Origin: Adiantum capillus-veneris
Lineage: Eukaryota > Streptophyta > Polypodiopsida > Polypodiales > Pteridaceae
Length of the DNA stretch: 64,000 nucleotides
Reading direction: 5' to 3'
Assembly (NCBI GenBank): GCA_014529385.2
Contig: CM043953.1
Coordinates: 71,399,372 to 71,463,371, forward strand
The position numbers and the translations under genes are program-made. Numbering within the stretch: the first letter of the stretch is position 1; each line of letters begins with the position of its first letter. Under the pieces are notes generated by a model that was given only the letters and a program-made list of their open reading frames with translations, was not told the DNA's origin and made no database searches. Below are positions 44,421 through 57,027 of the stretch, piece after piece.

Positions 44421-45909
44421 TCACCAAGGGTCCCATCCCTCACTTTTTTTTTTTTTCATGTTGTTTCTATGTGTAAACAAGGACATGTCTCCTATTTTAA
44501 ACTCTTTCGAACGTACATGCTTATAAAAAAACTCCTTTTGTTGCCTTTTTTGAGCGTAGATAGTGGCTATGTCATTCAAGGAAAGTTCATATAGCTTTTC
44601 AAGGTCATTGACTCTGGAAGACAATTCATGGCCTATCCATCCCAGTTGTTTAGCTACTCTTAGTGTTGGGATCAAGAATTCCAACGGCAAGATCACATTA
44701 AGGCCAAACACCATGTTGTACAATGTTGTTCCAATAGAGGTTTTGTCGGCTACCCTATAAGCCCACAATGTGGCATGTAACTGTTGGGTCCAAACTGCTC
44801 TTGAGTCGAATACTATTTTGGCCAAAACCATGCATAGAGTCTTATTGGTAGCTTCAGCCTATTCATTAGCCCGTGGATGGTATGGAGCATACTTTTTGTG
44901 AACTACCATGAATTCTTTCAAAATATTTTCACTAACTTCATCAAGGAAATGTGTGCCATGGTGATTGACAATTTTTATGGGTAGGCCATATCTAACAAAG
45001 ATTTTTTTGTATAAAAATTGTGCAGTGGTCCTTGCAACTACTTTCTGTGTGGCCTTAGCTTTAGCCCACTTTGTGAGATAGTCTATAGCCACAATGATAT
45101 ATTGGGCATGAATTTTGTAAGTGGGGGGTGAAATTGGTCCCGAAAAATCTATACTCCACTTAGCAAAATCTTTGGCTCCCATCAATTGGCCTTAGAGGTG
45201 TCTCATCTCTCTTTATCGATACTTTGGTATGCTGACACGTATCACATCTCTTAACATATTTGTTAGCGTCCATGTGTAATGTAGGCCACCATATTCTAGC
45301 AGTTAAGACAATTTTTGTTGTCTTATCCCCTAAAAAATGGCCTCGACTGAGTCCTTCATGTGGTTTTGGTTGCACATATCCTGAGCTAATTATCCTTTCC
45401 TCTCTTATACAGCTGATGTTCAATTAGTACAAAATATCAAACCTCTATTTCTATGGCCCTTTGTCGTTCCCTAGAGGTATTTTCCAAAAATGTTCTTGTT
45501 GTCAAATAGTCAATTATGTATTGGCTCCATTTTGGTGCAATTGTCACCGGAAATAGTGTAGCATGTTCTACCGGTGGTTAAGACATGCAGGTTTCACAGT
45601 TAGTGATATACTCCTAAACATCAGTGCATAAAATAAGTATAAAAACTCCTAACTGCTACAAGCGCTCGCATGTTTGCTTTTGCAAGCTAAGTCCTGAACA
45701 TGTGCTTCCAAAATGTAACAATCGTACTCCTCCGGACTTATGCATAACCGCAAAATGTTGTCCGAGCCTAATTGACACAAACGTCTGCCAAGTAATTGGA
45801 AATACCGTGATAGTTGAACCGTTTGTCTTTTACTTTCCTGTCCCTTTCTGTCAAACTCACCTCCATAGGATAGTAAATTGACTATCTCCTGAGAGCATTT
45901 TGGTATCAT
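44421..45909 (-). pseudogene. Integrase of B, decayed
   Basis: Core D (VAIDYLTKW) and a second-Asp region changed to VNHHGTHFL (D lost), while the E region is interrupted near 44855. The zinc region RGHFLGDKTTKIVL...CDTCQ is preceded by a decayed additional zinc-like block (45420-45720), as in A. Stops near 44850, 45160 and 45423. Confidence 0.85.
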
Positions 45910-45994
45910 TTCAACATTGAAAATATATGCATCAGGGATGTCATTGTCTACCCCTTCTAGAGCGTCTCCTTGGTAGTCTAGAAAGGTGATCTAC

Positions 45995-46464
45995 TCATAG
46001 ATGCATCTTTCCTTTTTTGACCACGACAGTAAAATCAAACTCTAGCAATATGATAAACCATCGTACAATTCTTTCGATATTGCATGGTTTGTTTACGAGG
46101 TATAAGAGGGCTTGATGATTGGTGAAAAATACGAAGCTGTTTGCAAGGAGATAATGCCAAAATTTCTTAACATATATCATCCCCAACCCCTTTCTCTCCG
46201 TGGTTGTGTAGTTCTTCTCAGCACTATTAGGCTGTCTACTGGCATAGCAGACTGGAAAATCGATATTTCCTTCTCTTGGCTGGGTCAAAATGCATCCAAT
46301 AGAGAATGTTGAAGCTTTGATATGAGCATGAAAGCTCTTTTTCGAGCGGATATGAGTGCTTTCTTCAACTTTTCAAAGGATTCTTCACACTAATTTATCC
46401 ACACAAAGGCTACTATAAGTTTGTACAAGGGTTGGACAATGATAGCATACATGTGTATAAACCT
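45995..46464 (-). pseudogene. RNase H of B, decayed
   Basis: FPVCYASRQPNSAEKNYTTTER, then FFTNHQALLYLVNKPC (catalytic Asp replaced by Asn) and VVVKKGKMHL. The N-terminal half (46290-46464) is shifted. Confidence 0.82.
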
Positions 46465-47400
46465 TCAGTAATCACAATGTCCCATAAAGCATTGTACCTG
46501 CTTTGCATTGTTTGGCATAGACAACTCTACAATTACTTTTATCTTGTCCAAATCGGTAGATATGCCATTCTTCGAGACAATATGTCCCAAGATTCTACCT
46601 TGTCTAACCATAAATATGCACTTTTCTGGGTTAAGATAGATCCTATAAGTCGTGCACTTCTTGAATACTTTTTTGAGGTGCCCTGTATGTTCATCTCTCA
46701 AGAGTGAGTGCACACATAAGTCATCCATGTATATCTCCAAGAATATCATCAAGTATTCTTTGAAGGTAGTGCCATCAATCTCTGGAAAGTAGCTGGGGCA
46801 TTGGTGACAGTCAAAAGGCATCACCCTATACACATATATACCCATTCCATGGCAAACACTGTCTTGTATTGATCTTCAGGAGCAATGGTGACTTGGTTAT
46901 ATCCTAAGAACCCATCTAAAAAGGAGTATGCTTGCTTACCTACCACTCATTCTAGGACATGGTCAGTAACAGGTAAGGAATAATTATCCCTTATCGTGGC
47001 AGCTTAACCTTCTTTATATTCACACACACACTCATAGTTTTCCATTTTTCTTAGGCACTACCACAATGGGAGATACCCAGTCTCCTTTGATTTATCAATC
47101 TCCTCCTTGATGCGCTTAGCAAACGTATCATTGTATAAGGTCTCTGTTGGCTAGGATTTGCATTGGGTTTTAATGGGATCGTGTGCAGACATATCGTAGG
47201 ATCTACTCCCTTCAGGTGTTTATATGACCAAGTAAACATGTCCTTGTATACCTTGAGAAGACTTATGAGCTGCTCCTCCTCTTTCAAATTTAGATATGTT
47301 GCTATGTAGGTTGGTGGTGGCTCTTCTCCGAGTCTTTCCAAGTTGATCTTCTTTGCATCCTCAGGTCCATTGTAGGACTCCTTGTCCTTTAGCTCTCATA
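46465..47400 (-). pseudogene. Reverse transcriptase of B, decayed
   Basis: N-terminal lead-in MFTWSYKHLKGVDPT, then (past shifts) GIYVYRVMPF, catalytic YMDD in IYMDDLCVHSLLRDEH and thumb YLNPEKCIFMVRQGRIL. The NAPATF block is shifted. Confidence 0.86.
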
Positions 47401-47441
47401 GAGGTTGCGTCAGCACTACCTTTTGATCTTGGATAATGAAC

Positions 47442-47635
47442 TTTATATAGTGGGATGGCACACTTATTTTTCCTCATTAGTATCATTTTCTCCCTCTCCA
47501 CTTTCTACTTCCGTTGTCCAAACCTCCTTTCTATAGTGGGATGGCACACGCGTTTTGTCCTCATTTTTATGATCTTCTCCCTCATTTTTATCATCTTCTC
47601 CCTCTCCAATTTCTACTTCCATTGTCTATACCTCC
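47442..47635. repeat. Short tandem duplication in the PR1-RT linker of B
   Basis: Two ~86-bp units beginning TATAGTGGGATGGCACAC (47446 and 47532), the second with a further 21-bp internal doubling (TTTTTATGATCTTCTCCCTC and a near copy). The minus-strand peptide VPSHY is repeated. Element A has one unit. Confidence 0.75.
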
Positions 47636-47780
47636 CTAAGAGTCTTCTTAAGCTCTCGATACTTCTTCTTTCTCTCCACCTTGGTCCATTTAGGTTCTCC
47701 AAACTCATTCAATGCCGGTTCTTTTGTTTTTTTGCATTTTGTTTCAAATTTTGACTTTCTGGTTTGTTTTTGGAGGTCCC

Positions 47781-48960
47781 TTATGCTCCCTTTTGTCTTT
47801 GGATCTGAGCTTTAGAGAACCTTCCAGATATCTTGTCCTTAACACAATCTTCAACTTTTACAAGCATCAAAAACTGTGCTTTGCCCCTTATCCTAGGCAT
47901 AGGGTTCTCTCTTGGTTTGTTTTTAGCTCTCTTTTTCTTGTATCGTTCTTGACATCTAGGTTTTTGATTTGAAAAATCAAAAAATTTGATGTCTGCTATC
48001 ATTCATTTATGCTCTCTTGGGTTTTCAGAGCATTCATTATCCGCGTCATCCTCTCATTAAAAATGCTTTGGGAAGTCATAAAAATCTTTTCCCTCTCCTT
48101 TGGCACTTGCCAATAGATCATCTTCAAGTCCTTCTAGGGATAATGTCTCATTGTTTGCATTTGAAACACTTCATAACCGTCCTTGTCACAATTTTTTGTT
48201 GTGGGTCCATCTAAAATAGCACACACATCTAGGGTTGCTAGAATATGAGTCCATTCTAATGGCACAAGAGCTTCTTCAGGAAAAGGTTTAGGGACATATG
48301 CCTTATCTTCAAGCACCCGTTTCAGTATACATTCTTCTCGTTTAAAAATCCCACACCGTGATGCACCGCACATCCATAGCTATTTGGGCTTGCCTAATCA
48401 AGTTGGAAGCTCCGATCCTGCTATTGTAACTAAATCAAACTCCTCCGCTAGGGTTTGGTTCACATCTTTGTATCTATGGACTTTAAGGTTTTATGTGCAT
48501 TGTGGTTTCCATGTGCCTGAGGTATATATGATCGTATCCCCAATCTTGAACCATCTTAAGTTGTTGCATAAATGGCCGTCCAAGTATGATGTCGTAATTG
48601 TTCTTCTTGTCAAAGTAAACTATGGCCGGCAAAGGATGCTCATCCTCAATGCCGCAAGAAGTAACAATAATTTTTCTTAGAAGTCCTAGGGGTTTCTCCA
48701 TGTAACCATCTACTAGTTGCAATCTCGTCTTGGTAGCCCTCAACGTAGGTTTTTCCTATTTTTTCCAAATTTCTTTGGTGGCAATAGCAACACCGGCTCC
48801 ATTATTGAGAATTGCCATGGTTCTTAAATCTTGGAATTCTAATGGAAGTGTAATATTACCATCTTCACCCTCGCAATACTCACCAAATTTGTTTGATGGT
48901 ACATGTCTTGTGTTCAATTGAGATTTTTCTAGTTCTTAGATCCCTTTTTGAATTTGTGAT
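47781..48960 (-). pseudogene. PR1 of B and linker
   Basis: NNYDIILGRPFMQQLKMVQDWGYDHIYL (read here as two pieces, YDIILGRPFM and MVQDWGYDHIYL) marks the flap end; the active-site side is at about 48790-48830 (AILNNGAGVAIATKE: Asp replaced by Asn). In-frame TAG between KK and EKPTLRATK, as in A. Basic linker end KKKRAKNKPREN as in A. Confidence 0.75.
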
Positions 48961-50228
48961 GTTGGATCTTTTACCCCAAACTTCTCCAAGAATTTTTCAA
49001 ATGTTGCCCAGATGTTTGGTCTTATCCAAAGGAGCTCTACTAGCATAATAGTACAAGTCACAGGCGTAGACAATATGTCCATCAACCCCTTAGAGTCTAT
49101 AGCCTTTTGTAACGAGAGTCTTTGTGATGGCATTGCCTTCACATCTGACTTAGCTTCATACTCTCCCATGTATGATGTAAGGTTTTCAAAGATTGAGGTT
49201 GACTCTCTAAAGAGCACACTGATCCCTTATCCCCCCAATATGAGTGAATGTCAAGATCTGCTTGAGATCTTGCCTCAAACTCCTCAATAAATGGAAGAAA
49301 AACATCCCTCTCCTTACTGGTTTGGTTGACTCTCTGACTCAACTCTTTTGCATCGTTTGCTTCTTGTATTTGTCTCCAAAGATCATCTAGGCCATCATCC
49401 TCTTTGTAAGCATCTAGTATCATAGGATAAAACCCTTAGATGCATGACCTGTGGTGGTAATCATCACTACTATGGGATTTTCTATTTCAGCTGTGGAATT
49501 CTCGATGGTCCTTTTAGTTTCATGCATCAATGAGGTTATCGGTGTTGGAGATGAAACTTCTATCCAACTCTTTGGATTACTTGCAGGTGGCTCTAGCAAA
49601 GCTTGGGCAGTTTGGATCATTTTTTGACACATCTCCAACCTTTGATTTTCTAACTTTGCATAAGGATACGTCATCCATTTTTGTTCCTGGTTTTGCTTAG
49701 TTTGAAGCCGCACTTTGTAGGCTTTCATAAGCACGTCAGAGGTTCATTCACTTTTTCAACTAGTACAGATCCTCCAAAAATTGCACTCTTCGGCCTCTTT
49801 TTCTCATTAGGTTATTTGGTCTTGGGGATTTTTGACTCAAGATTAATTTCATTCTCTAATCTTCCTAACATGTCCTTGGTTCTTTTTAACTCCTCCCCTA
49901 GGGCTGTCTGTTCATGTTCCTTGTTGACTTTTTCATTCATAACTAGGCACATCTGTTTTAGGTCCCTCAATTATCGGCTCTCCCCTTGCTTTTTGAGCTT
50001 GCACTCTTGGACGACTTGGATAGGTATCACCGTTTCATTTTCTGAACCGTTACTTGATGGGATCACCCCTAGTATGTTTAATGTAGTTTTTACTGTTGTA
50101 TTTGGGTTTTTTGGACAATCACTGATCAAATGAGTAATGCTGCAATCTAGACAATACACATTTACTCTCATGATCTCTGTGTGAGGACAATCTTTCATAA
50201 GGTGGTCACCACCTCACTTGTAGCATGG
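48936..50228 (-). pseudogene. Gag C-terminal half of B with zinc knuckles
   Basis: Knuckles at 50114-50228: the first reads CYK-stop-GGDHLMKDC (TGA in place of the second Cys codon), the second CLDCSITHLISDC is intact. Downstream blocks (MTYPYAKLENQRLEMCQKM, FLPFIEEFEARSQ) align with A. Several shifts. Confidence 0.8.
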
Positions 50229-51580
50229 TCCTAAGGGTTGGTGAGGTGCTCCTGGGGCCGCTCTTTGTTGATAGGTGGGTCTTGGTCCTGCTACCCCACC
50301 ATCAGCTATGAACAACAATGTGGGTTCATCCAAACTGTATCTACCTTCTCCTGCAAAATGAATTGTTGTTGGTGGTCCGACATTGCCAATCATGCTCCAA
50401 GGTTCGAATGCTTTTGGCTCTTTGGGTGGATATTATGTTGAATGAGCCCATATTCACCTGGGTCTTCGTAATACACAGGCACATGCACTAAAGTGTTCCT
50501 TCGATTCCATTATAGTGGGTGTATATTTGATGCCAATTGGTTGAATTCCTAGTAGAGGTGGTTGTTGCCCCAAAACTGGCTTGTGGCCGTTCAACCCCTC
50601 CTAGTCCTTGCAAATTTCCTATGGAATACCTAGGCATTGATGGTACCTGAGGAGGTGCTATTTGGATTGGTGGGGCATATAGTCACTCTCTCACATACCC
50701 CTTGTTGTAGTAACACTTTTTTGTAGCATGATTTTTCCTATTCTGCTCAATGACACATGACTTAGGTTTCTTAGCATGTAGCGGATTAGCAAACATGCTT
50801 GTCCTTTTGAGAACTTCCTCAACAAGTTTCTCTTGTTTTATCGTTACCTTGCTCTTTTGTGCTGACTTTGCAGACTTAACTCCGCTTTACTATGATGATG
50901 AGTTATCATCTAAGCCTTTGGAGTCACCTTTCTTATAGAAAACACAATTGTCTACTAGGTATAGAGCCTCCTTGGTCAACTTGTTTAGAGTTGAGCTCTT
51001 CTTCATATGCAAATCCTTCTGAAGATCTACATTTCTCAGTCCTCGGATAAATATCAGCATGAGTTGGGACTAAATTGGTAATTCTTCCACAGGGCAGAAT
51101 TTTACATAGCGTTTCAACCTTAAGACTGCCTTCCTAATGGATTCTCCCTCTTTTTGCTTGAACTTATGGATTTGTGAGACTGTATTATGAGCTATCCCTC
51201 TTTGAGAGAATTCCTCGATAAACTTGTCAAATACCTCCTCCATTGATTCAAAATCTCTACGTTCAACAGAGTCAAACCAAGTGGCGGCATCCTCCTCTAG
51301 GGTTAGCCCAAGTCCTGTGAACTATGTGAAAAAGTCTAGTACTTCCTCAACCTTGATGACACACAAAGGCTGCCACATGGTCCCTTGAATACCTATTTCC
51401 AAAATATTTCTTGTTAACCCATTTTTAAACTTGAGAAGGTCTGATCCTTTGGTGATCTACCATCCTAAACATAGGATCCTCTATTCCTCCTCTATAAGCC
51501 CTTTCTGGCCTGGGATATGGTACATGCTCCTCCCCTAGGGGTGCTCCTAATCCATAGTTCCTAACCGGTCTAGCAAGTGT
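50229..51580 (-). pseudogene. Gag core and spacer of B, decayed
   Basis: Aligns with A 27160-28440. Recognisable: KWVNKKYF, DHVAAF, WFDSVERRDFESMEE and IAHNTVSQIHKFKQK in alternating frames. No frame longer than ~60 codons survives. Confidence 0.7.
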
Positions 51581-52709
51581 TCATTCTTCTACTCGGTTTC
51601 TTTCTGCTCGTTCTCGTTGTGGTGCTTCCGTCTTGATTGGATTTAGCATTCTGTTCCTACTCTCATCTTGGTATTGCCGATGGAGTGGTGGTTGTGATGG
51701 TGCTTCTAGCCCTAACATGGCCTGATATCCACCCCCTTTTGTGTTCACGTCTGGTGTTGCTAATTGTTCAAGCCACGCTTGAAATGATAGTGGTGATGCT
51801 TGTGAGTTTTGGGGGCTAGGTAGTGGTTTGTTTATTTGATTGTGTTGTGGTGTCCTGCTCATTTGAGAAGGGATTTGTAGATTTGCTTGGGGTTTCTATG
51901 GGATTTTGCTTCCCTATTGAAGCTTGTGCCATCAGTTCTGGCGTTATCACTCTTCTACATCGTTTGGGTGAATTGGCTCATGTCTCATCCGTACTTATCG
52001 ACAAAAATAATATGGTTTCTCGTTATCGACTCATATGAAAACAAGTAAAGGACTTTGTTCATGCTTAACTTGTTCACATGGGCTTCCATGCACCGATAGT
52101 AAGAGGTGACTCTTCTTTCCTCGTGCTTGTAAATCCCAATGTTTTCATAAATTTCCACCATTCTTTTCACTCTCTTGTCATGAATGTAGCAAGCTCCAGA
52201 AAGAGTGAGTTTAGAAGGTATCTCTTGAGTCTCCATAGCAATCTTCCCTTTTGGTACATAGTCTCCATATCGATTGTAATTTTCAGGGTCTTTGACAATG
52301 AGGTAGTGGTTTCGCTCCTCATCACAAAACCTATCACCATCCTTAGTTACCATGATTATTGCTAATCCTCTCACTGGTCGTTCCTCAGTAGATATGCATT
52401 GATGTCCTCAAACATCAGCATACATCAGGGCCCTTAAGAAAAATTGTAGTGTATTTTGACATGTTTAAGGGCTTTTGCGAGGTGCTACCCCCATGGCCCT
52501 TGCTACTAAAAACCTCCAAGTTGTTGGTTAGCCATCCATTGATATGATCCTTCAGAAGAGGTGTCAATATCACTACCCTCTTCTATGATTGGTGCTAATA
52601 AGGGATCTATCCTTGCTTGGTTTACACTCTCTTCTCTTGACACTAAGCTAACTTGATCTCCGACCACTCTCTGTTCTCTTTGAATACACCTTCCGGATCT
52701 CAAATTCAT
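51581..52709 (-). pseudogene. N-terminal Gag extension of B
   Basis: MNLRSGRCIQREQRVVGDQ at 52709; then DGDRFCDEERNHYLIVKDPE, GIYKHEERRVTSYYRC and VLYLFSYESITR, all alignable to A 28653-29624. Broken by shifts at ~52500 and ~51980. Confidence 0.75.
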
Positions 52710-53285
52710 GAAATTATTTACTCAAAAAACTATCAACCCAAACCTCTTACCTTAGAAGTTTGCATGCAATTGTTCCTTTGTCCTGGTTAGCTTCCAAGCC
52801 GCTTTTCAAACTGGTAGAGTACTTTGCAATTTCAACTGATTACTAATTTGCAAGGTCCTTGGTTCTGGTTATCTGTAGAAAACTTTGACCCTGCAATTCT
52901 TTGTCAAATCAATAATCCTCACTTATTACTGTATAAAAAGACAAGATCCTTAGATGAGCTCCAAACCTTGATCTGAAATGACAAATGAATTGCTAGGATA
53001 ACATGAAAGGCTCTTGGAGCAGTAGATTTCCAATTTGATCACTAAAACTAGTCTGTAGACATCATACACGTATGATGTCTAATCGCTCAAAATTGACTCA
53101 AACTTGAACCATGCACTCTCCTTGATATTTTTTAGTCCAAATCTAGGCTCACTTTGAAGTTTCAACCCCTATAGGTAGGTAGGTCAATATCTCCAATGTA
53201 TGCCTTGGTCACTATCAACTTCGCAAGTGGTTATCTAGGTCAAAATTGATCCAAATTTGGTGAATCTTGGTCCTTAGGGTTGCCT
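52710..53285 (-). other. Partial gag leader of B
   Basis: Non-coding leader with one palindrome (53057-53080, arms AGACATCATAC / GTATGATGTCT). It ends at the junction with plus-strand C-like integrase at about 53290, so PBS and LTR are lost. Confidence 0.65.
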
Positions 53286-53658
53286 TGAGGTGTTTAACAC
53301 CTTGAAGAAAGAAGAACCATTCACCTTGCAAGATGGTTATCTTCTCCATGGCAATAGGTATGTGTTACTTTCTCTCTTTGTGAGAAAGTGATGTATGAAT
53401 CCCACCCTCCTCCCTATGCGGGGCATAATAGAGCAATTTAACCTACTGTTCAAGGAGTAGAGACATATTTCTATTGGCCTACCATCAAAATGGACATACA
53501 AGACTATGTGTCAAAATTTGTGGTATGCCAAAAGACAAAGTATGATAGGGGGAAGCAACCTGGATTGCTCCAACCTTTTCCAATTCCTTATAGGGTTAGC
53601 TTCATTAAAGACCTCCAAAGGTTAGTGTTAAAAGTCCTTAGACCTAGGACCTTAGGCA

Positions 53659-53818
53659 AGCTTGAGGTGGGAATCCGGCCCAAGCTTGAGGTGCTTGTCA
53701 TGCTTGCTGACTAAGTTGCTTGTTGTGCTTGCTGACTGAGGTGCTTGAGGTGCTTGTCGTGCTTGCTGACTAGGTGCTTGAGGTGCTTGTCATGCTTATA
53801 GGACAAGGTGCTTGAGAA
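53659..53818. repeat. Minisatellite, ~33-bp units
   Basis: About four to five imperfect units of GCTTGAGGTGCTTGTCATGC followed by TTGCTGACTAAGGT. Lies at the deletion junction between integrase and LTR of the C-like remnant. Confidence 0.75.
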
Positions 53819-54220
53819 GATTGAAGTCAAACCAGGGCCTACAATGAGGGGGCGAGCCCTACAAGTAGGGGATGTGAGAGACTACCACTTGCACCCTCTC
53901 AAGGGTCACCCCTTCCTCAAGAGGCAATAGGGACACATGTCAAGCTTCTCCCCATGTTGCCCTCATGGTGTTCTTGAATCCTATGGCTAGGCTTTAAAGG
54001 GATCCAATGAGCATTTATTTTAATTAAATGATTATCTAGGCATTATCAAGCCCTCTTTCTCAAAGAGGTAAGGAGGACACTTGTCCAAATGCTACCCTTG
54101 TTGCTTGATATGCATTAAGCATATGATTGGCTAAGCTTGGAGGGATCCAATCAAATTCAATCATGATCTACAAGGAGGGGTCGACCAAGGCAAGTTGGGG
54201 GTGTGCTTGGGGGGATACTC

Positions 54221-54222
<2 letters not shown>

Positions 54223-54251
<29 letters not shown>

Positions 54252-54252
54252 T
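54223..54252. repeat. CA microsatellite
   Basis: About fifteen CA repeats, at the place where the family C LTR has its CA/GT run. Confidence 0.9.
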
Positions 54253-54547
54253 GCTCTCATTCTCACTCTGTGGAAGTGCAAGAACTTCATATCCTTCTCG
54301 AAGCTTGAGAAGTGGAGAGCCTACACCAATACTCTTGGCTATAGAATCCAAATCCAACCAAGAGACATGCTTTAATGTTATGCTTGCCATCTTCTTCATC
54401 TCCATTACTATGCTACTATGCTAATATGCTAATGTGCTATGCTAAGCTCTATGAGTAATGGTATGAGAGGGCTCTACTTATTTCTTGGAAGAATACTTCT
54501 TCTTCCTCTTTCCTACCCTCATTCCCTGCTAGCTCTCTCCACCTTCG

Positions 54548-55338
54548 TGTTAGAAAATAAGACGTAGCTAAATAGATTTTTGAGTAGATTACTTAATGGA
54601 GAGAGATAGATTTCACACACAAGAGATTATAGAGTAGAAAGAGAGAGAGAGAGAGTACACACGATATACGTGGTTCACCCAATGTGGGCTACGTCCACGG
54701 GAAAGCAGCCACTCAATGGCTTTAGCACTTCAAAAGAAGAAGTAGTTTACAAAGGGATTAAACCCTTGATAGAGCTCCCGCCTTGCTTCACTCTCACCAC
54801 CTCACACTCACCTTGTTGCATCAACTTCACACTATGAAATGTGTGTAGAAATGGCCTCCTTTTATAGGCCAAAAGGGTTGCCCTCTCTTATGAGAGACAG
54901 CCATGTGTAGCCGCCCTTGTGCGAATAAGTCCAAATCGGACCCTCCAATCCACCCATGTGTGGCTGCCCTTGAGAAGACAAGTCCGCTTTTGAATTCGGC
55001 CACTGGCCATTGAATTCGGCCACCGGCCATTGACTTCCGACCATCGACCACCGGCCATTGACTTCCGACCACCGGCCATTGGCCATTGACTACCGGCCAC
55101 CGGCCAACCGACCGGTTGTTTTCCGACCACTTTCCGGCCGCCGGCCAGCCATAATATTCCGGCGAAAAGGAATATTCCGGAGAAAAAAATTTGTCCGTGA
55201 TTCTTGTTAGTGAAAATTTTGGTTTCCGGTGAGTGATTTTCCTTCACGCACGATGGCTTCTCCTCATAATGGGGGCCTTACAAATGTGCGCTTTTACCAC
55301 AGAAAATTACAAGGGTAAATCAGGCTCCATAATTAACA
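54548..55338 (-). mobile_element. Solo LTR nested in the C-like LTR
   Basis: 791 bp with TGTTAG and ATTAACA ends, flanked by CTTCG (54543-54547) and GTTCG (55339-55343), a 5-bp duplication with one change; removing it restores the C LTR palindrome CCACCTTCGAAGGTG. On the minus strand it has TATAAAAGG (54855-54866 complement) and further on CCGTGGACGTAG and GAACCACGT, typical of plant LTR U5 regions. No internal sequence remains, so it arose by LTR-LTR recombination. Confidence 0.85.
54991..55150. repeat. CCGGCCATTGACTTC minisatellite inside the solo LTR
   Basis: Repeats of GGCCATTGACTTCCGACCACC and variants, GC-rich, encoding the spurious WPVAGGRKS peptides on the minus strand. It lies in the U3 part of the LTR. 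Confidence 0.8.
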
Positions 55339-55695
55339 GTTCGAAGGTGTTTGAGGTCTTGGGACAGAGGCCGGGGACAAGTTGATGCTTTCTTTAGATT
55401 AAGTTATCGGCATAATTGTGGTGCATGAAGCCCTCTATCTTCATTGCACCATCAAGGTCTCAAGGAATACAAATATTGTATTGTACCAAGTCTCTCTTTA
55501 TGGGAGAAGCTATAATAAAAAATCCTTTTGAAGGGGGTACTATCTCCACATAAATCCGGTCCTCAATTGTTGTCAAGTTCTCTAATTTTCTCTCTTGCAA
55601 AGTATTATTCATACCAAGCTAAATAAGTAAAATGGTTATGTTGCTACCTCTAATCAAGTTCTCTCTCTATTTTCTCAAAGTATCTCATAAAAATG

Positions 55696-57027
55696 CTCAC
55701 TATAGTTCTCTAAATTTTGCTATTCTCAATGTTCATAGTCCATTTCCGTTACATTGATGATGACTTGCCAGTCTCTTATCTTTTCAACATCCAGATGGTA
55801 ACAAGGTTGAACAAACATGTGATACCATTGCTCACCATTGGTTCTTTGCAGATTGAAAGAAAACCATCAATCATTGAGCAATCATGCTCATTAGTGCTAA
55901 TAATTGGTTGGCTATATAAGCAGGGAAATAATGGAATACTTAGGCTATGTATAGAGCCATCAAAGAAAGAAGTGTACTTGAGGCAAGCTCACTTAGAAAT
56001 GACAGGGTTTCACAATGCAAAAATGCAGACATAATAGAGACTAATGAGACTTGGGGTGTATTGGCCTCATATGTAGAAAAGCGTCCATGAATATGTTAGT
56101 TCATGTGATACTTGTGCCATCTAGAAGTTGATTGAACATGCTACACTGTTTAGGATAACACAAGCACCCATGTGGGGGAAGTACATTGTAGATTACATCG
56201 AACAAGGAGTCTTGCTAGCAAAATTGAGCAGAGCCAGACTACGCTCAATCCAGAGAGAAGTAGAAAATTATGTTATCATTGAAAATAACCTTTATCATAG
56301 GGGATAGATGCAAACTTGAGAATCTATGCCATAGAGCACAAGTACTTACCGATTCTTGAGCAAGCACGGACCGACATGAGGTCACTTCTCGATCAACAAA
56401 ACTAAAAAGTGATACTCGTAGTAATCAGTGGACTACTCTATGGATACATAGCATTATGCCAGACGATGTGATGATTGCCAATTAACAAAAGTGCCTATGC
56501 ACTGCAATAAAATGCTACTGAGACCAATGATGGGATCAAGGGCTTTTTCCAAGTGGTAGGGGATAGACTTTTTTGGACCTATCTCTCCACCGGCATATCG
56601 AACACATGCTCAATACATCATAGTGGCCACATATTATCTAATTAAATGGGTAGAAGCCAAGAAAACACAAAAAAAAACAATGCTATGACTATAGTGTAGT
56701 TCTTGTATGAGAACATATTCACAAGATATGGGCTTCCAATTGAGATAGTGAGTGATCTAGGGACTCATTTCCTCAATGGTATGGTTATTATCTATTGCGA
56801 GAGTTTATGGTGCTTCATTCTAAATCAACGCCATATCACCCTCAACAAAACGGTCAAGTCAAGAGCAAAAACAAAATTTTATGCACGGTGCTCACAAAAA
56901 TTGTCAGCAAAATAAAAAACAAATTGGGATTAGAAACTACACTCATCTTTATGGACATATTCGATAGCATACAAAATTCCACAAAATAGGACACCTTTCA
57001 ATTTGGTGTTTGGGTTAAATGCCATAC
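55696..57027 (+). pseudogene. OTA-type RNase H end and integrase remnant (E)
   Basis: Plus-strand relative of the A/B integrase: YIDDDLPVSYLFNIQMV, then LRLCIEPSKKEVYLRQAH (first zinc-like block), a second block near 56340-56500, and core VATYYLIKW (first Asp is Tyr), RYGLPIEIVSDLGTHFL (second Asp kept), NGQVKSKNKIL (Glu is Lys). Stops throughout. It ends at MVFGLNAILLI, where copia sequence begins. Confidence 0.8.

Larger units (their letters stand above)
32540..53280 (-). mobile_element. Second OTA/Tat-like element B, nested and truncated
   Basis: Same gene order as A: gag extension, gag, knuckles, PR1, RT, RH, IN, PR2, tail, array UTR, ORF2. Diverged from A throughout and heavily mutated. 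It lacks its own 5' LTR because sequence changes to a C-like integrase at about 53290. Its 3' end lies against the A LTR (32451), so A inserted beside or into B, or the LTR is shared. Confidence 0.8.
53290..55695 (+). mobile_element. C-like chromovirus remnant, plus strand
   Basis: Integrase zinc-region fragment (KEEPFTLQDGYLLHGNR and MDIQDYVSKFVVCQKTKYDR, 53310-53590), then, after a deletion of core and chromodomain, a diverged LTR (about 53850-55690) that follows the reverse complement of the family C LTR (shared phrases GGGACACATGTCA, CCCTGCTAGCTCTC, CACCTTCGAAGGTG). The LTR is split by a solo LTR at 54548-55338. Confidence 0.75.

Noticed and set aside
54827-55247. Minus-strand ORFs with repeated GRKSMAGGR-type peptides
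   Set aside because: Translation of a GC-rich minisatellite within an LTR; three overlapping frames are open for the same reason.
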